NCBI GenBank assembly: GCA_011087955.1
Contig: JAALKR010000003.1
Location: forward strand, 1-37,448
Length of the DNA: 37,448 nt
Origin: Oligoflexia bacterium
Lineage (GTDB): Bacteria > Bdellovibrionota > UBA1018 > CAIPTA01 > JAALKR01
Reading direction: 5' to 3'
Part shown: positions 18,280-26,352 of the stretch, one piece after another
How positions within the stretch are numbered: position 1 is the stretch's first letter
Layout of the letters: every line of letters begins with the position of its first letter
Notes under the pieces: generated by a model
The model's input: the letters and a program-made list of their open reading frames with translations, nothing else
Told to the model about the DNA's origin: nothing
The model's database searches: none
Translations under genes and position numbers: made by a program

Positions 18280-18311
18280 GTGGCCGAAAACCTTGTACGG
18301 GAGGTATGGCC

Positions 18312-19133
18312 ATGAGTAAAGCAAAATGGATTTTGTCGATCGCTGTCGTCGCCAGTCTGGGCCTTAGTGCTTGCGCAGGAATAGAGCGGCGGGAAGCATG
18401 CTTTAAATGCACTCAACATGCTCAAAATTGGAAGACTTTCGGCTTTGAAGAGCTCGAAGGAACTTGGCGTGGAAAACAGGAAAAGTTTCAAAACTCCGCT
18501 GAAGGCAAAAGCAAACGTCTGAAAGCAAAGAGTATTGAGGTGGCGTTCCTAGAAGGAAAAAAATTCCTCAGTGCCTATCGTATTCCAGCGAATGCTTGCG
18601 GAAAGTTTCCTCAAGATGCAATCGTTCTAATGAATGAACTCTTCTGGGACAAAAAGGTGGGCAGGCGCGGCAACGAGCGCGCTTTCGAAGTGTTTGGTAA
18701 ACGGGAGGGCGGCAAGGTTTCTTATGGGCGCGCCTTTATTCGCCGAGGGGCTGTGAACACATGTAATTACGAATCTGTGATCGAAAAGGTGGTAATGAAT
18801 CGTTTAGCGCTGCCTTCGGTCTTCTATACTAGAAGATTGACGACCGACGGTCGAGTGCTGGCTTCTGGTAAGACTAGTGAGGTGGATATTGGCTTTGAAT
18901 TTCTGCATTTTGATCATGCAAAGGTTAAAGACAAATACCGCTGGCTGGGAGATCGATCACAACGGACGAACCCACCGTTGTTCTTCCGCTTTGTGAGGAC
19001 GGAGAGAGTAGTGGAAGGTCCTTATGATCGCGGTCATTGGCAGAGCACAGAAGAGCAGGTTTTTCGCCTGTGGCGCTTGGAGGAGCTGCCTGTTGGGCAA
19101 AGGCTAAAAGGCTATCCTACTACCGGCGGCTAG
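18312..19133 (+). CDS. Putative lipoprotein, unknown function
   Basis: The ATG at 18312 is preferred over that at 18306 because GGGAGG at 18299-18304 then has proper spacing (7 nt). The lipoprotein signal ends LGLSAC with lipidated Cys21. The mature protein (about 250 residues) is basic and beta-rich, with an early FKC pair (Cys32, Cys35) and no family I recognise. It is divergent from the large exported protein gene, so the roughly 100-bp gap probably carries promoters for both. It ends 6 bp before the convergent LD-carboxypeptidase gene, leaving no room for a terminator. Confidence 0.65.
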   Translation: MSKAKWILSIAVVASLGLSACAGIERREACFKCTQHAQNWKTFGFEELEGTWRGKQEKFQNSAEGKSKRLKAKSIEVAFLEGKKFLSAYRIPANACGKFPQDAIVLMNELFWDKKVGRRGNERAFEVFGKREGGKVSYGRAFIRRGAVNTCNYESVIEKVVMNRLALPSVFYTRRLTTDGRVLASGKTSEVDIGFEFLHFDHAKVKDKYRWLGDRSQRTNPPLFFRFVRTERVVEGPYDRGHWQSTEEQVFRLWRLEELPVGQRLKGYPTTGG

Positions 19134-19160
19134 TAGTGACTAGTAGTGGTGACTGGTGAC
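19131..19160. repeat. Short tandem repeat holding two convergent stop codons
   Basis: Units TAGTAGTGAC, TAGTAGTGGTGAC and TGGTGAC follow one another. The TAG at 19131-19133 stops the plus-strand lipoprotein gene, while the same array read in reverse supplies the last codons and stop of the LD-carboxypeptidase gene. Confidence 0.6.
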
Positions 19161-20096
19161 TTGTTCCAGTAGTTCCAGTTTTCCGGAGCTTGTAATGCAA
19201 GCTTGAACGCCTAAAGGCAAGGCTTCATTACGAGGGCCGTGTCCTGCAGGAATTCCCTTAAGGATTGGAATTTTCATACCTGCAAAATGATCGAGGATGA
19301 CTTCTCGCCAATGGGTTTTTTTCAAATAAAACTTTGGTACATCCTGTTCTAGGTCGCCGAGCACCAAACCCTTTAAGCCCTTAAAGCAGCCTGCCTGATG
19401 CATTTGATTTAGCATGCGATCTAGACGATACGGAGGCTCCGCAATGTCTTCCAAAAAGAGCAAACCATTGCGAAAGCTCGGTTGCCAAGGAGTTCCAACT
19501 AAGGCACAGAGAACGGAAAGATTGCCTCCAAGTAAAACACCTTCTGCACTTTGCTTAGTTGATAAAAATTTTGTTGGCCACTTGCACGTATAGGATTTCT
19601 TGCCAAGCTCAACTTGGCCGGCCAGCAGGGCAAGGAAATCCTTTACCGCTTTCGGCTTCATATTTAGCCAGGACGGAGTCGCCATAAGTGGGGCGTGTAC
19701 CGAACTAAGCTTCGCCTTTTGCCAAGCATAGGAGTGAAGTGCGGTAATGTCAGAGTAGCCAATAAGTAGCTTGCGACGTTTCTGTAACAGTGACCCGAAT
19801 CGCATGCGATCTAAATAGGGAAGTAGGCGAGTGGCGCCAACTCCACCACGGGCGCACCATATAGCCCTTGTTTCCGTATCTCGGGCGGCTGCAACTAGAT
19901 CATCGATACGAACGTCTTCGGGGCCAGCCATATAGCGCAGCCGCTTAAATATCTGGGGCGTATAACTCAAATAATAGCCAAATTGCTTCGCTTTTTTTTC
20001 TCCGGCAATCAAGAGCTTGCGTTCAACACAACTGGAGGGTGCTACGACGGAAAACGTATTACCTGCGGTCAAAGATTGGCCCTTTATATGTCGCAT
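19140..20096 (-). CDS. ldcA: LD-carboxypeptidase (S66 family)
   Basis: Muramoyltetrapeptide carboxypeptidase, which removes the terminal D-alanine from peptidoglycan tetrapeptides during cell-wall recycling. The S66 triad is visible: Ser115 in IGYSDIT, Glu216 in FLEDIAEPPYRLDRML and His286 in PAGHGPRNEALPLG. The length of 318 residues is normal. There is no signal peptide, so it is cytoplasmic as in E. coli LdcA. It is divergent from the E1-alpha gene at 20216; the intergenic space contains a 20-bp tandem repeat. The C-terminal residues VTSHHY are encoded by a small tandem repeat and may be variable. Confidence 0.92.
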   Translation of the reverse strand: MRHIKGQSLTAGNTFSVVAPSSCVERKLLIAGEKKAKQFGYYLSYTPQIFKRLRYMAGPEDVRIDDLVAAARDTETRAIWCARGGVGATRLLPYLDRMRFGSLLQKRRKLLIGYSDITALHSYAWQKAKLSSVHAPLMATPSWLNMKPKAVKDFLALLAGQVELGKKSYTCKWPTKFLSTKQSAEGVLLGGNLSVLCALVGTPWQPSFRNGLLFLEDIAEPPYRLDRMLNQMHQAGCFKGLKGLVLGDLEQDVPKFYLKKTHWREVILDHFAGMKIPILKGIPAGHGPRNEALPLGVQACITSSGKLELLEQVTSHHY

Positions 20097-20150
20097 CGTA
20101 ACCCCTTTGTCTTGACTTCACATGGCAAAGCAAAGTACGAAATATATTCG

Positions 20151-20200
20151 GGAAAAAAGTGTCCGTCACTGGAAAAAAGTGCCCATTACTGAAAAAAATC
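20151..20200 (+). repeat. Tandem 20-bp repeat upstream of the E1 operon
   Basis: Two adjacent 20-bp units, beginning GGAAAAAAGTGTCCGTCACT (20151) and GGAAAAAAGTGCCCATTACT (20171), are followed by a third partial unit, GAAAAAAATC (20191). They end just before the ribosome site (GGAAGGA, about 20204-20210) of the E1-alpha gene. A possible promoter, TTGACT at 20112 with TACGAA at 20136 (18-bp spacing), lies upstream, so the repeats would sit in the 5' leader. They could bind a regulator or an sRNA; not established. Confidence 0.55.
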
Positions 20201-20215
20201 GGCCGGAAGGAACTT

Positions 20216-21340
20216 ATGACTTCGAACAAAAAATCCGTTAGTGAGAGTGTGAAGAATCTAGAAAAGCCGGTAGACCTAACACCGGAAAATTTGAAAGAGA
20301 TTCATAACCTCATGGTTCAAGGCCGTGTACTCGAAGAACGGCTCGTGAAAATGAGTAAAATGGGTGAGGGCTATTTCTGGATTGGTGGTCCAGGTGAGGA
20401 GGCTTTCAATGTTGCTCTCGGATTGTTGGTTGACAAAGGACATGGTCCAGACAAAGATTTTATTCATTTACACTACCGAAATTCAGCATTGATGCTGGCT
20501 TTGGGTGCGCCACCAATCGATGCAATTCGACAGATGAAAAACGTGGAAACGGATCCATACTCCGGCGGTCGTAATTTCGTAAACCACTACGCCAAGCCGG
20601 AGTGGAATGTGGTTCCAGTATCTTCTTGCATTGAGCCACAGCATTCGCAGGCAATTGGTACAGCACACGCGCAAAGCCAAGGTCGAGGCAAAGGCATTTC
20701 AGTCGTTATCGGTGGTGATGCCGGGACGGCGGAAGGTGATTTCGCTACCGCACTTGTATGGGCCTCTCGTCCGGTGAACCCATTACCGCTATTAGTTATT
20801 TGTACGAATAACTATGCCGGTATTTCGACGCCGTATAGTGGCCAGCATGGGGAAACGGAGATTGCAGATCGTGGACGCGCTTTCAATGTCGAATCGCGCA
20901 AGACAGATGGTAATGACGTGTGGAATGTTTATGAAGCTTTACAGACAGCAATAAATTATGTTCGTAAGGAGCGTAAGCCCTATTTGCTAGAGCTGGATGT
21001 TTCTCGTTTGCATGGGCACTCATCTGCCTCGGGAGCGAACCGCGTGACTAACGAAGCTGATTGTGTCGAGAGTTTTGAAAAAGAACTCGAAAAAATAAAA
21101 ATTCTAAGTCCTAAGGAAATGGATAAAATCCGCGAGGATTGGCAGGAGTCTATTTTAAATGACTTGAAACAGGTGCGAACGGAGCCAGGTCCGGATCCAC
21201 ACTCCATCTTTGATCATGTCTATGCAGATAAGAACGGCGATAAAGGCCGCGACACACTGGCGGCACAAATTGGCCTGGACTACGCGGCGGATACGGCGGC
21301 TCATTTTGCAGCTAAAAAGCTAAAAGCTAAAAAAGGATGA
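20216..21340 (+). CDS. 2-oxoacid dehydrogenase E1 component, alpha subunit
   Basis: Thiamine-diphosphate-dependent decarboxylase subunit of a pyruvate or branched-chain 2-oxoacid dehydrogenase. The ATG at 20216 is chosen for its GGAAGGA site; an upstream frame from 20159 has none. The cofactor motif runs from GGDAGTAEGDF (GDA at 167-169, a variant of the usual GDG) to NN at 198-199. The loop HGHSSASG (266-273) matches the HGHSxSD loop of PDH-type E1 alpha. The length of 374 residues is normal. E1 beta follows after 8 bp. This pair is the only apparently catalytic E1 in the window. Substrate not deducible. Confidence 0.88.
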   Translation: MTSNKKSVSESVKNLEKPVDLTPENLKEIHNLMVQGRVLEERLVKMSKMGEGYFWIGGPGEEAFNVALGLLVDKGHGPDKDFIHLHYRNSALMLALGAPPIDAIRQMKNVETDPYSGGRNFVNHYAKPEWNVVPVSSCIEPQHSQAIGTAHAQSQGRGKGISVVIGGDAGTAEGDFATALVWASRPVNPLPLLVICTNNYAGISTPYSGQHGETEIADRGRAFNVESRKTDGNDVWNVYEALQTAINYVRKERKPYLLELDVSRLHGHSSASGANRVTNEADCVESFEKELEKIKILSPKEMDKIREDWQESILNDLKQVRTEPGPDPHSIFDHVYADKNGDKGRDTLAAQIGLDYAADTAAHFAAKKLKAKKG

Positions 21341-21348
21341 AAAAATAA

Positions 21349-22413
21349 ATGGCAACAGTAGCGCAAGCAATTCGAATGGCACTAGCACACGCAGAGGATA
21401 ACCTGGAGTTAAAAGACGTCTTTGGTGAGGATGTCGGTCCTCCTCTAGGTGGTGCATTCACCGTGACTCAGGGGTTGAAGACTTCTTGGAATTCACCACT
21501 TGATGAACGCGGAATTATTGGGATGGCGACAGGCTTAGGACTTGCGGGTTCTCGGTGCGTCGCAGAGGTTCAGTTCTGTGATTATATCTTCAATACGATT
21601 GATCTTTTGAAGCTTGCAGGCAATGCTTGTTGGACGTCTATGGGCCAATACCCGATGCCTATTACGGTGATGACGCCAGTTGGTTCAGGAATTCACGGTT
21701 CGGTATACCACTCCCATTCTTTCGATTCGAAGATGGTACAGATTCAAGGCTGGAAGACGGTAATGCCGTCAAACGCATACGATGCTTTCGGGTTGATGCT
21801 GGCAGCAATTAAGGACCCAAACCCGGTAATGTTCTTAAAGCCGAAAGCACTTCTGCGGGCGAAGGGCAAAAAACTCATTCCAGGTGAGCCCAAAAATGCC
21901 AAAGAGCTAAAAAAAATGATCGATATGCCTGTGACGAAGGAAGAGCAGGCGAAGTGGAGGCCGAAGTTTCCAAAGCTTACAGACCCAGAGATCGAAATTG
22001 GTAAAGCATATAAATACCAAGAGGGCGATGCGGCGACAGTCGTAGCCTGGGGGCGTATGCAGCCGATTGTAGAGGATATTACTAACAAATTTAAGTCTGA
22101 GAGGGATATTTATCTAGACGTAATCGACCTGCGTACTATCTATCCGTACGACTGGGATGCAATTAGGAGTTCTGTGGAGAGGACAGGCCGTGTGATCTTT
22201 GTGAACGAAGACACTGAGGTTTGTAACTTTGGCGAGCACTTAATTCGCAGGACATGTGATGAGCTCTTCTATAGCTTGAATGTACGTCCGCGCTTGATTG
22301 CAGGTAAAAATGTGCCAGGCGTTGGCTTGTCACCAATTCTCGAAGAGTCTACTCAGCCGCAGCCTTGGCATGTGGAAAAGGAGATTCTGTCTCTCGTTGA
22401 GGAACCCGCTTAA
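21349..22413 (+). CDS. 2-oxoacid dehydrogenase E1 component, beta subunit
   Basis: Partner of the preceding alpha subunit; beta subunits supply the glutamate that activates thiamine diphosphate. Glu53 in SPLDERGIIGMATG is in the right place, and the catalytic-region His121 in VYHSHSFDS is kept. The C-terminal domain shows the usual DLRTIYPYDWDAI and TGRVIFVNEDTE segments. The length of 354 residues is slightly above average because of an insertion near 175-205 (KKMIDMPVTKEEQAKW). The gene ends the two-gene operon, 49 bp from a convergent membrane-protein gene. It serves as the intact reference for the degenerate copy at 26349-27296. Confidence 0.88.
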   Translation: MATVAQAIRMALAHAEDNLELKDVFGEDVGPPLGGAFTVTQGLKTSWNSPLDERGIIGMATGLGLAGSRCVAEVQFCDYIFNTIDLLKLAGNACWTSMGQYPMPITVMTPVGSGIHGSVYHSHSFDSKMVQIQGWKTVMPSNAYDAFGLMLAAIKDPNPVMFLKPKALLRAKGKKLIPGEPKNAKELKKMIDMPVTKEEQAKWRPKFPKLTDPEIEIGKAYKYQEGDAATVVAWGRMQPIVEDITNKFKSERDIYLDVIDLRTIYPYDWDAIRSSVERTGRVIFVNEDTEVCNFGEHLIRRTCDELFYSLNVRPRLIAGKNVPGVGLSPILEESTQPQPWHVEKEILSLVEEPA

Positions 22414-22462
22414 AAATTATGAGGAGCCGGCTTAAGGAATAAGCTAGGCATTGTGTGGAGGT

Positions 22463-22720
22463 TTAGTAATCAATTAGTGGCAGGTCATGTTGAGCGACAG
22501 CATAGGCGATCAGAGTTGTAGTGAAAACAGCGCTAATAAAAAGGAATATCCCAAAAAATAAGGGAGGGAAAAAATCAGGTGGTAAAAGCGATAGTACCCA
22601 AATGTAATCAGGTTCACCCAAATCTCGATTGAACAGCCGATAAGATGTTCCGAAAACAACAACTAGCAAGAAAAGGTAGTGCGCTCTTAGGAAGACTTCA
22701 GCCACTACAAATCTCGACAC
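22463..22720 (-). CDS. Small membrane protein, possibly truncated
   Basis: A GTG start at 22720 overlaps the end of the upstream frame by 23 nt; no good ribosome site is seen. The 85 residues contain one hydrophobic helix at about 12-28 and one or two more at about 40-75. It could be the N-terminal remnant of a larger polytopic membrane protein or a genuine small partner of the protein encoded just upstream. No family recognised. Confidence 0.4.
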   Translation of the reverse strand: MSRFVVAEVFLRAHYLFLLVVVFGTSYRLFNRDLGEPDYIWVLSLLPPDFFPPLFFGIFLFISAVFTTTLIAYAVAQHDLPLIDY

Positions 22721-23171
22721 TGCTGATTACGTTGTGATTGCTGATCAAACCGTTTTTCACATCATTTTTAACGACATTTTTTTTAAAAATATGGTCAGCC
22801 AGTGGACCCTTCATGTTGTAAATTTTCAAAGGGCCACCCTTTGATAGCGTCCTCAAAGCGTAACAATAGTCACGCTGTAGTCTGGCAGATTTCTGAGTAT
22901 TCAATAGATAAAATAAAGTATGTATATTAATTCCTATCCTTTTTGCCTCTTTCCTGTGGTCTCGGTATAAAAAGCTTTGGCCCTCGTCCCAAGAGATATC
23001 TGAAATACTTTCTCGTGGTCCTGACGAAAAGAGCCGCCAAGAACTGAAAATAAAGAAGTCCTTCCCATTGTTTAGATAGGGAATAGCTACGTGAGAGATT
23101 GTCAAAAAAGAAAAACAGACTAAAATAATCAACCGTCTTTCAGAAAAAATCTCAGATAAAAAAAGGTTCAT
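22698..23171 (-). CDS. Membrane-anchored protein of unknown function
   Basis: The ATG at 23171 is preferred over 23189 because GAGGCGGG lies 5-6 nt upstream. Residues 15-33 form one transmembrane or signal-anchor helix (RLIILVCFSFLTISHVAIPY); the remaining 120 residues are probably extracytoplasmic, with the aromatic motif FFIFSSWRLFS near the membrane and a C-terminal pair of cysteines. I do not recognise the family. The start is only 32 bp from the divergent RibD-like gene. Confidence 0.5.
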   Translation of the reverse strand: MNLFLSEIFSERRLIILVCFSFLTISHVAIPYLNNGKDFFIFSSWRLFSSGPRESISDISWDEGQSFLYRDHRKEAKRIGINIHTLFYLLNTQKSARLQRDYCYALRTLSKGGPLKIYNMKGPLADHIFKKNVVKNDVKNGLISNHNVISSVEICSG

Positions 23172-23203
23172 TATACCCGCCTCTGCCATGCCATACTATC
23201 TAG

Positions 23204-24304
23204 ATGCTAGCCGAATTTGAACGAAAAATCCTTCGCGAAGCGGTCTCTACTGTCCGAAAGGAGCGCAATGCACCCCCGGCACTTCGCGCCATAATCGAGC
23301 CCACCTGGACAGCATTGCTTGCCTCAGATGAGGCTGTACATGTGTGTGAGACGCAACACCCAGGCGATGATATGGATGCTGTTACGAGAGCTTGGAATAA
23401 AGTAAAGAGTCGTGTTCGGCCAGAAGAGGCTACACTTTATCTAACCCTAGAGCCAAACGCTTTTTACCAACGTATTGCTCCGATCACCGAAGCAATACGC
23501 CACGCCGGGATCAAACGTGTCATTGTGGGGGCAGAAGACCCCTTTCTACGAAGTAAAGGTAAGGGAATCGAAACTCTGCGTCGTCAGGGTTGTACTGTAG
23601 TGCTAGCTGATGGGGAGGAGGCGCGGAGTTGTCAGCTCTTTTATGCTGATTATGAAAAGGCAGTAAATCACTTTCTTCCACAATGGTCCATCGCCTGGGA
23701 GCTTCATTCCAAGGATGAGGAAAAGAGTTTTCAAATTAAGCCAGTGAGTAGAGGCAGGGGGATTCCCTCTTTTTTCGATATTACCTGCGCCGACTATCAC
23801 AATGGCAACGATAAAAATTTTCTACGAAGCCCCGGGTCGATACTACTCCTTATGGATACTTTTGCAAGTTTACACAAAGGTCACCTTGCCTTAATGAAAA
23901 AGGAATTGCGTTTAATCGAAGCCATATCAACCGATGCCAAACTGGACGAGAAAATGGCTGAGCGAGCCGAGGCTGTGTTGCGAGTTCCAAAAGATGGGAA
24001 AAGAATTGACCTTGGAAAATTGGCCCGGCAGGTGCGAGATTTGAGTGCCATATCCGTTGTGAGCCTAGAAGGCCCAGATCTTTGGTATGAGCTCATTCGC
24101 GCAAAGATTGTCGATCGGGTTTTAGTTCGCGTGCACCATCCTTACAATGTGAATGTTTCCTTAGTGAATCTTACCGAAGCCAAGATGGAATTGCCTCTTG
24201 ATGGAGCTCCTGTCGGGGTGAAACTCATCAATCCTGGGCTAGTTCAACTGGAAGAGGAGCGTTATTGGGTGGAGGCAGAGGTTTCTAAGGTAAAGAGCCT
24301 TTAA
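23204..24304 (+). CDS. Degenerate RibD-like protein (deaminase zinc site lost)
   Basis: Built like the bifunctional riboflavin protein RibD: an N-terminal cytidine-deaminase-like domain (about 1-145) and a C-terminal reductase-like domain (about 195-366). Family landmarks remain (TLYLTLEP at 77-84; AGIKRVIVGAEDP at 101-113; SVVSLEGPDLWYEL near the C-terminus). The active-site signatures do not: the HAE motif is replaced by GDD (54-56), and both zinc cysteines of the PCxxxxxxxxC motif are changed, to Asn85 and Ile94. Deaminase activity is therefore very unlikely. No ribosome site precedes the ATG, and TACTAT lies just upstream, so the mRNA may be leaderless. Role unknown. Confidence 0.7.
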   Translation: MLAEFERKILREAVSTVRKERNAPPALRAIIEPTWTALLASDEAVHVCETQHPGDDMDAVTRAWNKVKSRVRPEEATLYLTLEPNAFYQRIAPITEAIRHAGIKRVIVGAEDPFLRSKGKGIETLRRQGCTVVLADGEEARSCQLFYADYEKAVNHFLPQWSIAWELHSKDEEKSFQIKPVSRGRGIPSFFDITCADYHNGNDKNFLRSPGSILLLMDTFASLHKGHLALMKKELRLIEAISTDAKLDEKMAERAEAVLRVPKDGKRIDLGKLARQVRDLSAISVVSLEGPDLWYELIRAKIVDRVLVRVHHPYNVNVSLVNLTEAKMELPLDGAPVGVKLINPGLVQLEEERYWVEAEVSKVKSL

Positions 24305-24348
24305 AGAGCTTTTAGCGAGCGCAAAACTAAACTGCGGCACTTCTAGCG

Positions 24349-24377
24349 CAGAACTCTTGCTGTTTTGAGGAGTTCTG
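24349..24377 (+). promoter_or_regulatory. Hairpin overlapping the ribosome site of the zinc-ribbon gene
   Basis: CAGAACTC (24349-24356) pairs perfectly with GAGTTCTG (24370-24377) around a 13-nt loop. The 3' arm covers half of the GAGGAG ribosome site (24367-24372) of the gene starting at 24383, so folding could lower its translation. Confidence 0.35.
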
Positions 24378-24382
24378 ATACT

Positions 24383-24598
24383 ATGTTCTCCATGGCTAAG
24401 AATCTTGCACTTAAAAAATTGCCACTGCATCCAAGCCAGAGGGACATGGTTTGTCCGATTTGTGGTGTTGGTTTTGCAACGATTCCCATTCAACGCGGCC
24501 GCACACCGGAGAATTTAGAGCATATTGTCGAGCAACATGTTTGTCCCAGCGGGCACGTGTTCCAGACCGAAATTAGTCAGGACGAAATGCTGGCTTAG
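24383..24598 (+). CDS. Small zinc-ribbon-like protein
   Basis: The ATG at 24383 follows GAGGAG (24367-24372); a longer TTG frame exists but would start within that site. The 71-residue product carries CPIC and CPSGH, a CxxC...CxxxH pattern suited to one zinc ion, separated by about 30 residues. It is cytoplasmic by appearance. It lies between the RibD-like gene and lipA. The function is unknown. Confidence 0.55.
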   Translation: MFSMAKNLALKKLPLHPSQRDMVCPICGVGFATIPIQRGRTPENLEHIVEQHVCPSGHVFQTEISQDEMLA

Positions 24599-24653
24599 GT
24601 TGATGCTAGAAGCTAGAAATCGTTCATAGACGTCTTGGATTCAGGGCATTTTC

Positions 24654-25652
24654 TTGCCTAATGCTAGTGGTTTAGATAGTCTCCTAGGCATGGCTGTACC
24701 CATAACTGCGAAGAAGCCAGATTGGCTAAAAGTTCGAGCCCCGGGTGGGGAGTCCTTTCGTAATCTGAAGCAAAATTTACGGGAAAAGTCCCTGTATACA
24801 GTTTGCGAGGAAGCCCGCTGTCCAAATATTGGCGAGTGCTGGGCCGGGGGCACAGCTACGATTATGGTCATGGGCGACACCTGTACGCGCGGTTGTCGGT
24901 TTTGTAATGTGCGCACGGGAAATCCCCGCGGCTATTTGGATCCACTAGAACCGCTTAAAACAGCGCGGTCTTTACGTGAAATGGGCGAACTTAATTATGT
25001 TGTAATTACGACTGTTGACCGGGATGATTTACCGGACCAAGGTGCCTATCACTTTGCCCGTGTTGTTACTGAGATTAAACAGCAGATTCCGACGTTGATG
25101 ATTGAGACCTTAGCACAAGATTTTCGTGGTTCTGAAGATTGCGTTGAAACCTTAGTTGGCTCTGGACTTGATGTATTTGCCCACAATTTAGAAACTAGTG
25201 AGCGGCTTACGCCCACGGTTCGAGACCCGCGAGCAGGCTACGAGCAAAGTTTAAATGTTTTGGCAGCGGCAAAAAAAAACAAACCCAGCTTAGTGACAAA
25301 AACATCATTGATGCTTGGGTTGGGTGAGACGCAGGAAGAAGTTTTGCAAACTATGCGCGACGCTCGCCAAGTGGGTGTGGAGATCTTTACGCTGGGTCAG
25401 TATTTGCGGCCGACGAAGCGCCATCTTGCTGTTGAGCGTTTCGTTCGCCCAGAAGAGTTTAAAGAGTACGAACAAATTGGCTTAGATATGGGCTTTGCAC
25501 TGGTTCCTAGCGGCCCATTAGTCCGTTCGTCTTATCGAGCTGGTGAGTTTTATATTAAGGCTTTTGTAGAAAAGCGAAGAGACGCAGATAAGCGGAGCGT
25601 ACAAAGACAATGTAATAAAGAAAGCGCAAAAGGAGATTTAATAAATGCCTAA
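24654..25652 (+). CDS. lipA: Lipoyl synthase
   Basis: Radical-SAM enzyme that inserts two sulfurs into octanoyl groups bound to lipoyl domains. Both iron-sulfur signatures are seen (numbering from the TTG): Cys51, Cys56 and Cys62 in CEEARCPNIGEC, and Cys77, Cys81 and Cys84 in CTRGCRFC. The C-terminal RSSYRAGE motif includes the serine ligand of the auxiliary cluster. The start is uncertain: TTG at 24654 has a weak AGGG, while the ATG at 24690 gives the more usual short N-terminus (MAVPITAKKPDWLKVR). First gene of the E2/E3 operon; its last 8 nt overlap the next gene. Confidence 0.95.
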   Translation: MPNASGLDSLLGMAVPITAKKPDWLKVRAPGGESFRNLKQNLREKSLYTVCEEARCPNIGECWAGGTATIMVMGDTCTRGCRFCNVRTGNPRGYLDPLEPLKTARSLREMGELNYVVITTVDRDDLPDQGAYHFARVVTEIKQQIPTLMIETLAQDFRGSEDCVETLVGSGLDVFAHNLETSERLTPTVRDPRAGYEQSLNVLAAAKKNKPSLVTKTSLMLGLGETQEEVLQTMRDARQVGVEIFTLGQYLRPTKRHLAVERFVRPEEFKEYEQIGLDMGFALVPSGPLVRSSYRAGEFYIKAFVEKRRDADKRSVQRQCNKESAKGDLINA

Positions 25653-26352
25653 GGAAGTGGCAACCGTGTTTCATTCTCGTGGTGCGTTTGTGCGCAGAGC
25701 TTTGAAATCAATTCGCTGGTCGAAGGAGGACATTTGTGACCTCCAGGAACAATTGAGCGAGGAAAACCCAGAGCCGGAGTTCCTATTTCTGGACTTTTTT
25801 GTGAATGCACTTGTAAATGCACTTTCTCTCGAGAATCCGGTACGAATTAATTGGTGGCGCGAGCATGCTCCAAATCTTGTGGGTGAACAGTGGTGGCCAG
25901 CGGCTTTAGGCTATGCCAAAGCGAATTTTCGAGCCAAGCGGGACGAGTTCTTGCTTATAGATTTTTATGAACGTGATCTTGCTCGAGATAATTGTGTCGA
26001 GTCGTTGGCTCTAATTGCTAGGACATGGCAGGCCTCGCCGTTGCCAATAATTTTGCTTTGTTGGTCCGACTCTCTACTACGCTCTTGGCAGCAGGAGGGG
26101 ATGGGTTCGGCAGCGAATCGAGAGGAGTCAGTATACGCGCATTTTGAGGCTCTCGGATTTAACACGAAGGTGGTTCCAGTTACCGATCCGATGGGAGCTA
26201 TCCTTGCAGGCTCCGATGCGGCAAACTCGAATTTAGAACGACCATCGATATTGGTCTTACCAAGCTTTGGCAACGACAAACTGGTACAGGCCAATTGGCG
26301 CATGAAAACGGAGAATCGTATTCGGGAAGCTTTGGAGGGATATACAGAATGA
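25645..26352 (+). CDS. Degenerate E1-alpha-like protein, short form
   Basis: The second half aligns by eye with the thiamine-diphosphate region of E1 alpha: the WPAALGYAKANFRAKRDEFL segment corresponds to the 'HAVGAALA...' helix and strand, and ARTWQASPLPIILLCW to the 'WASRPVNPLPLLVICT' part of the intact subunit in this window. The cofactor residues are absent: the GDG/GDA position reads ERD (109-111), and NN reads SD (141-142). At 235 residues it lacks roughly the first third of an E1 alpha. An AAGGAG site precedes the ATG, and the frame is linked to both neighbours (8-nt overlap with lipA, ATGA overlap with the next gene), so it is expressed and not a random fragment. Homology is inferred from my own alignment. 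Confidence 0.6.
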   Translation: MPKEVATVFHSRGAFVRRALKSIRWSKEDICDLQEQLSEENPEPEFLFLDFFVNALVNALSLENPVRINWWREHAPNLVGEQWWPAALGYAKANFRAKRDEFLLIDFYERDLARDNCVESLALIARTWQASPLPIILLCWSDSLLRSWQQEGMGSAANREESVYAHFEALGFNTKVVPVTDPMGAILAGSDAANSNLERPSILVLPSFGNDKLVQANWRMKTENRIREALEGYTE

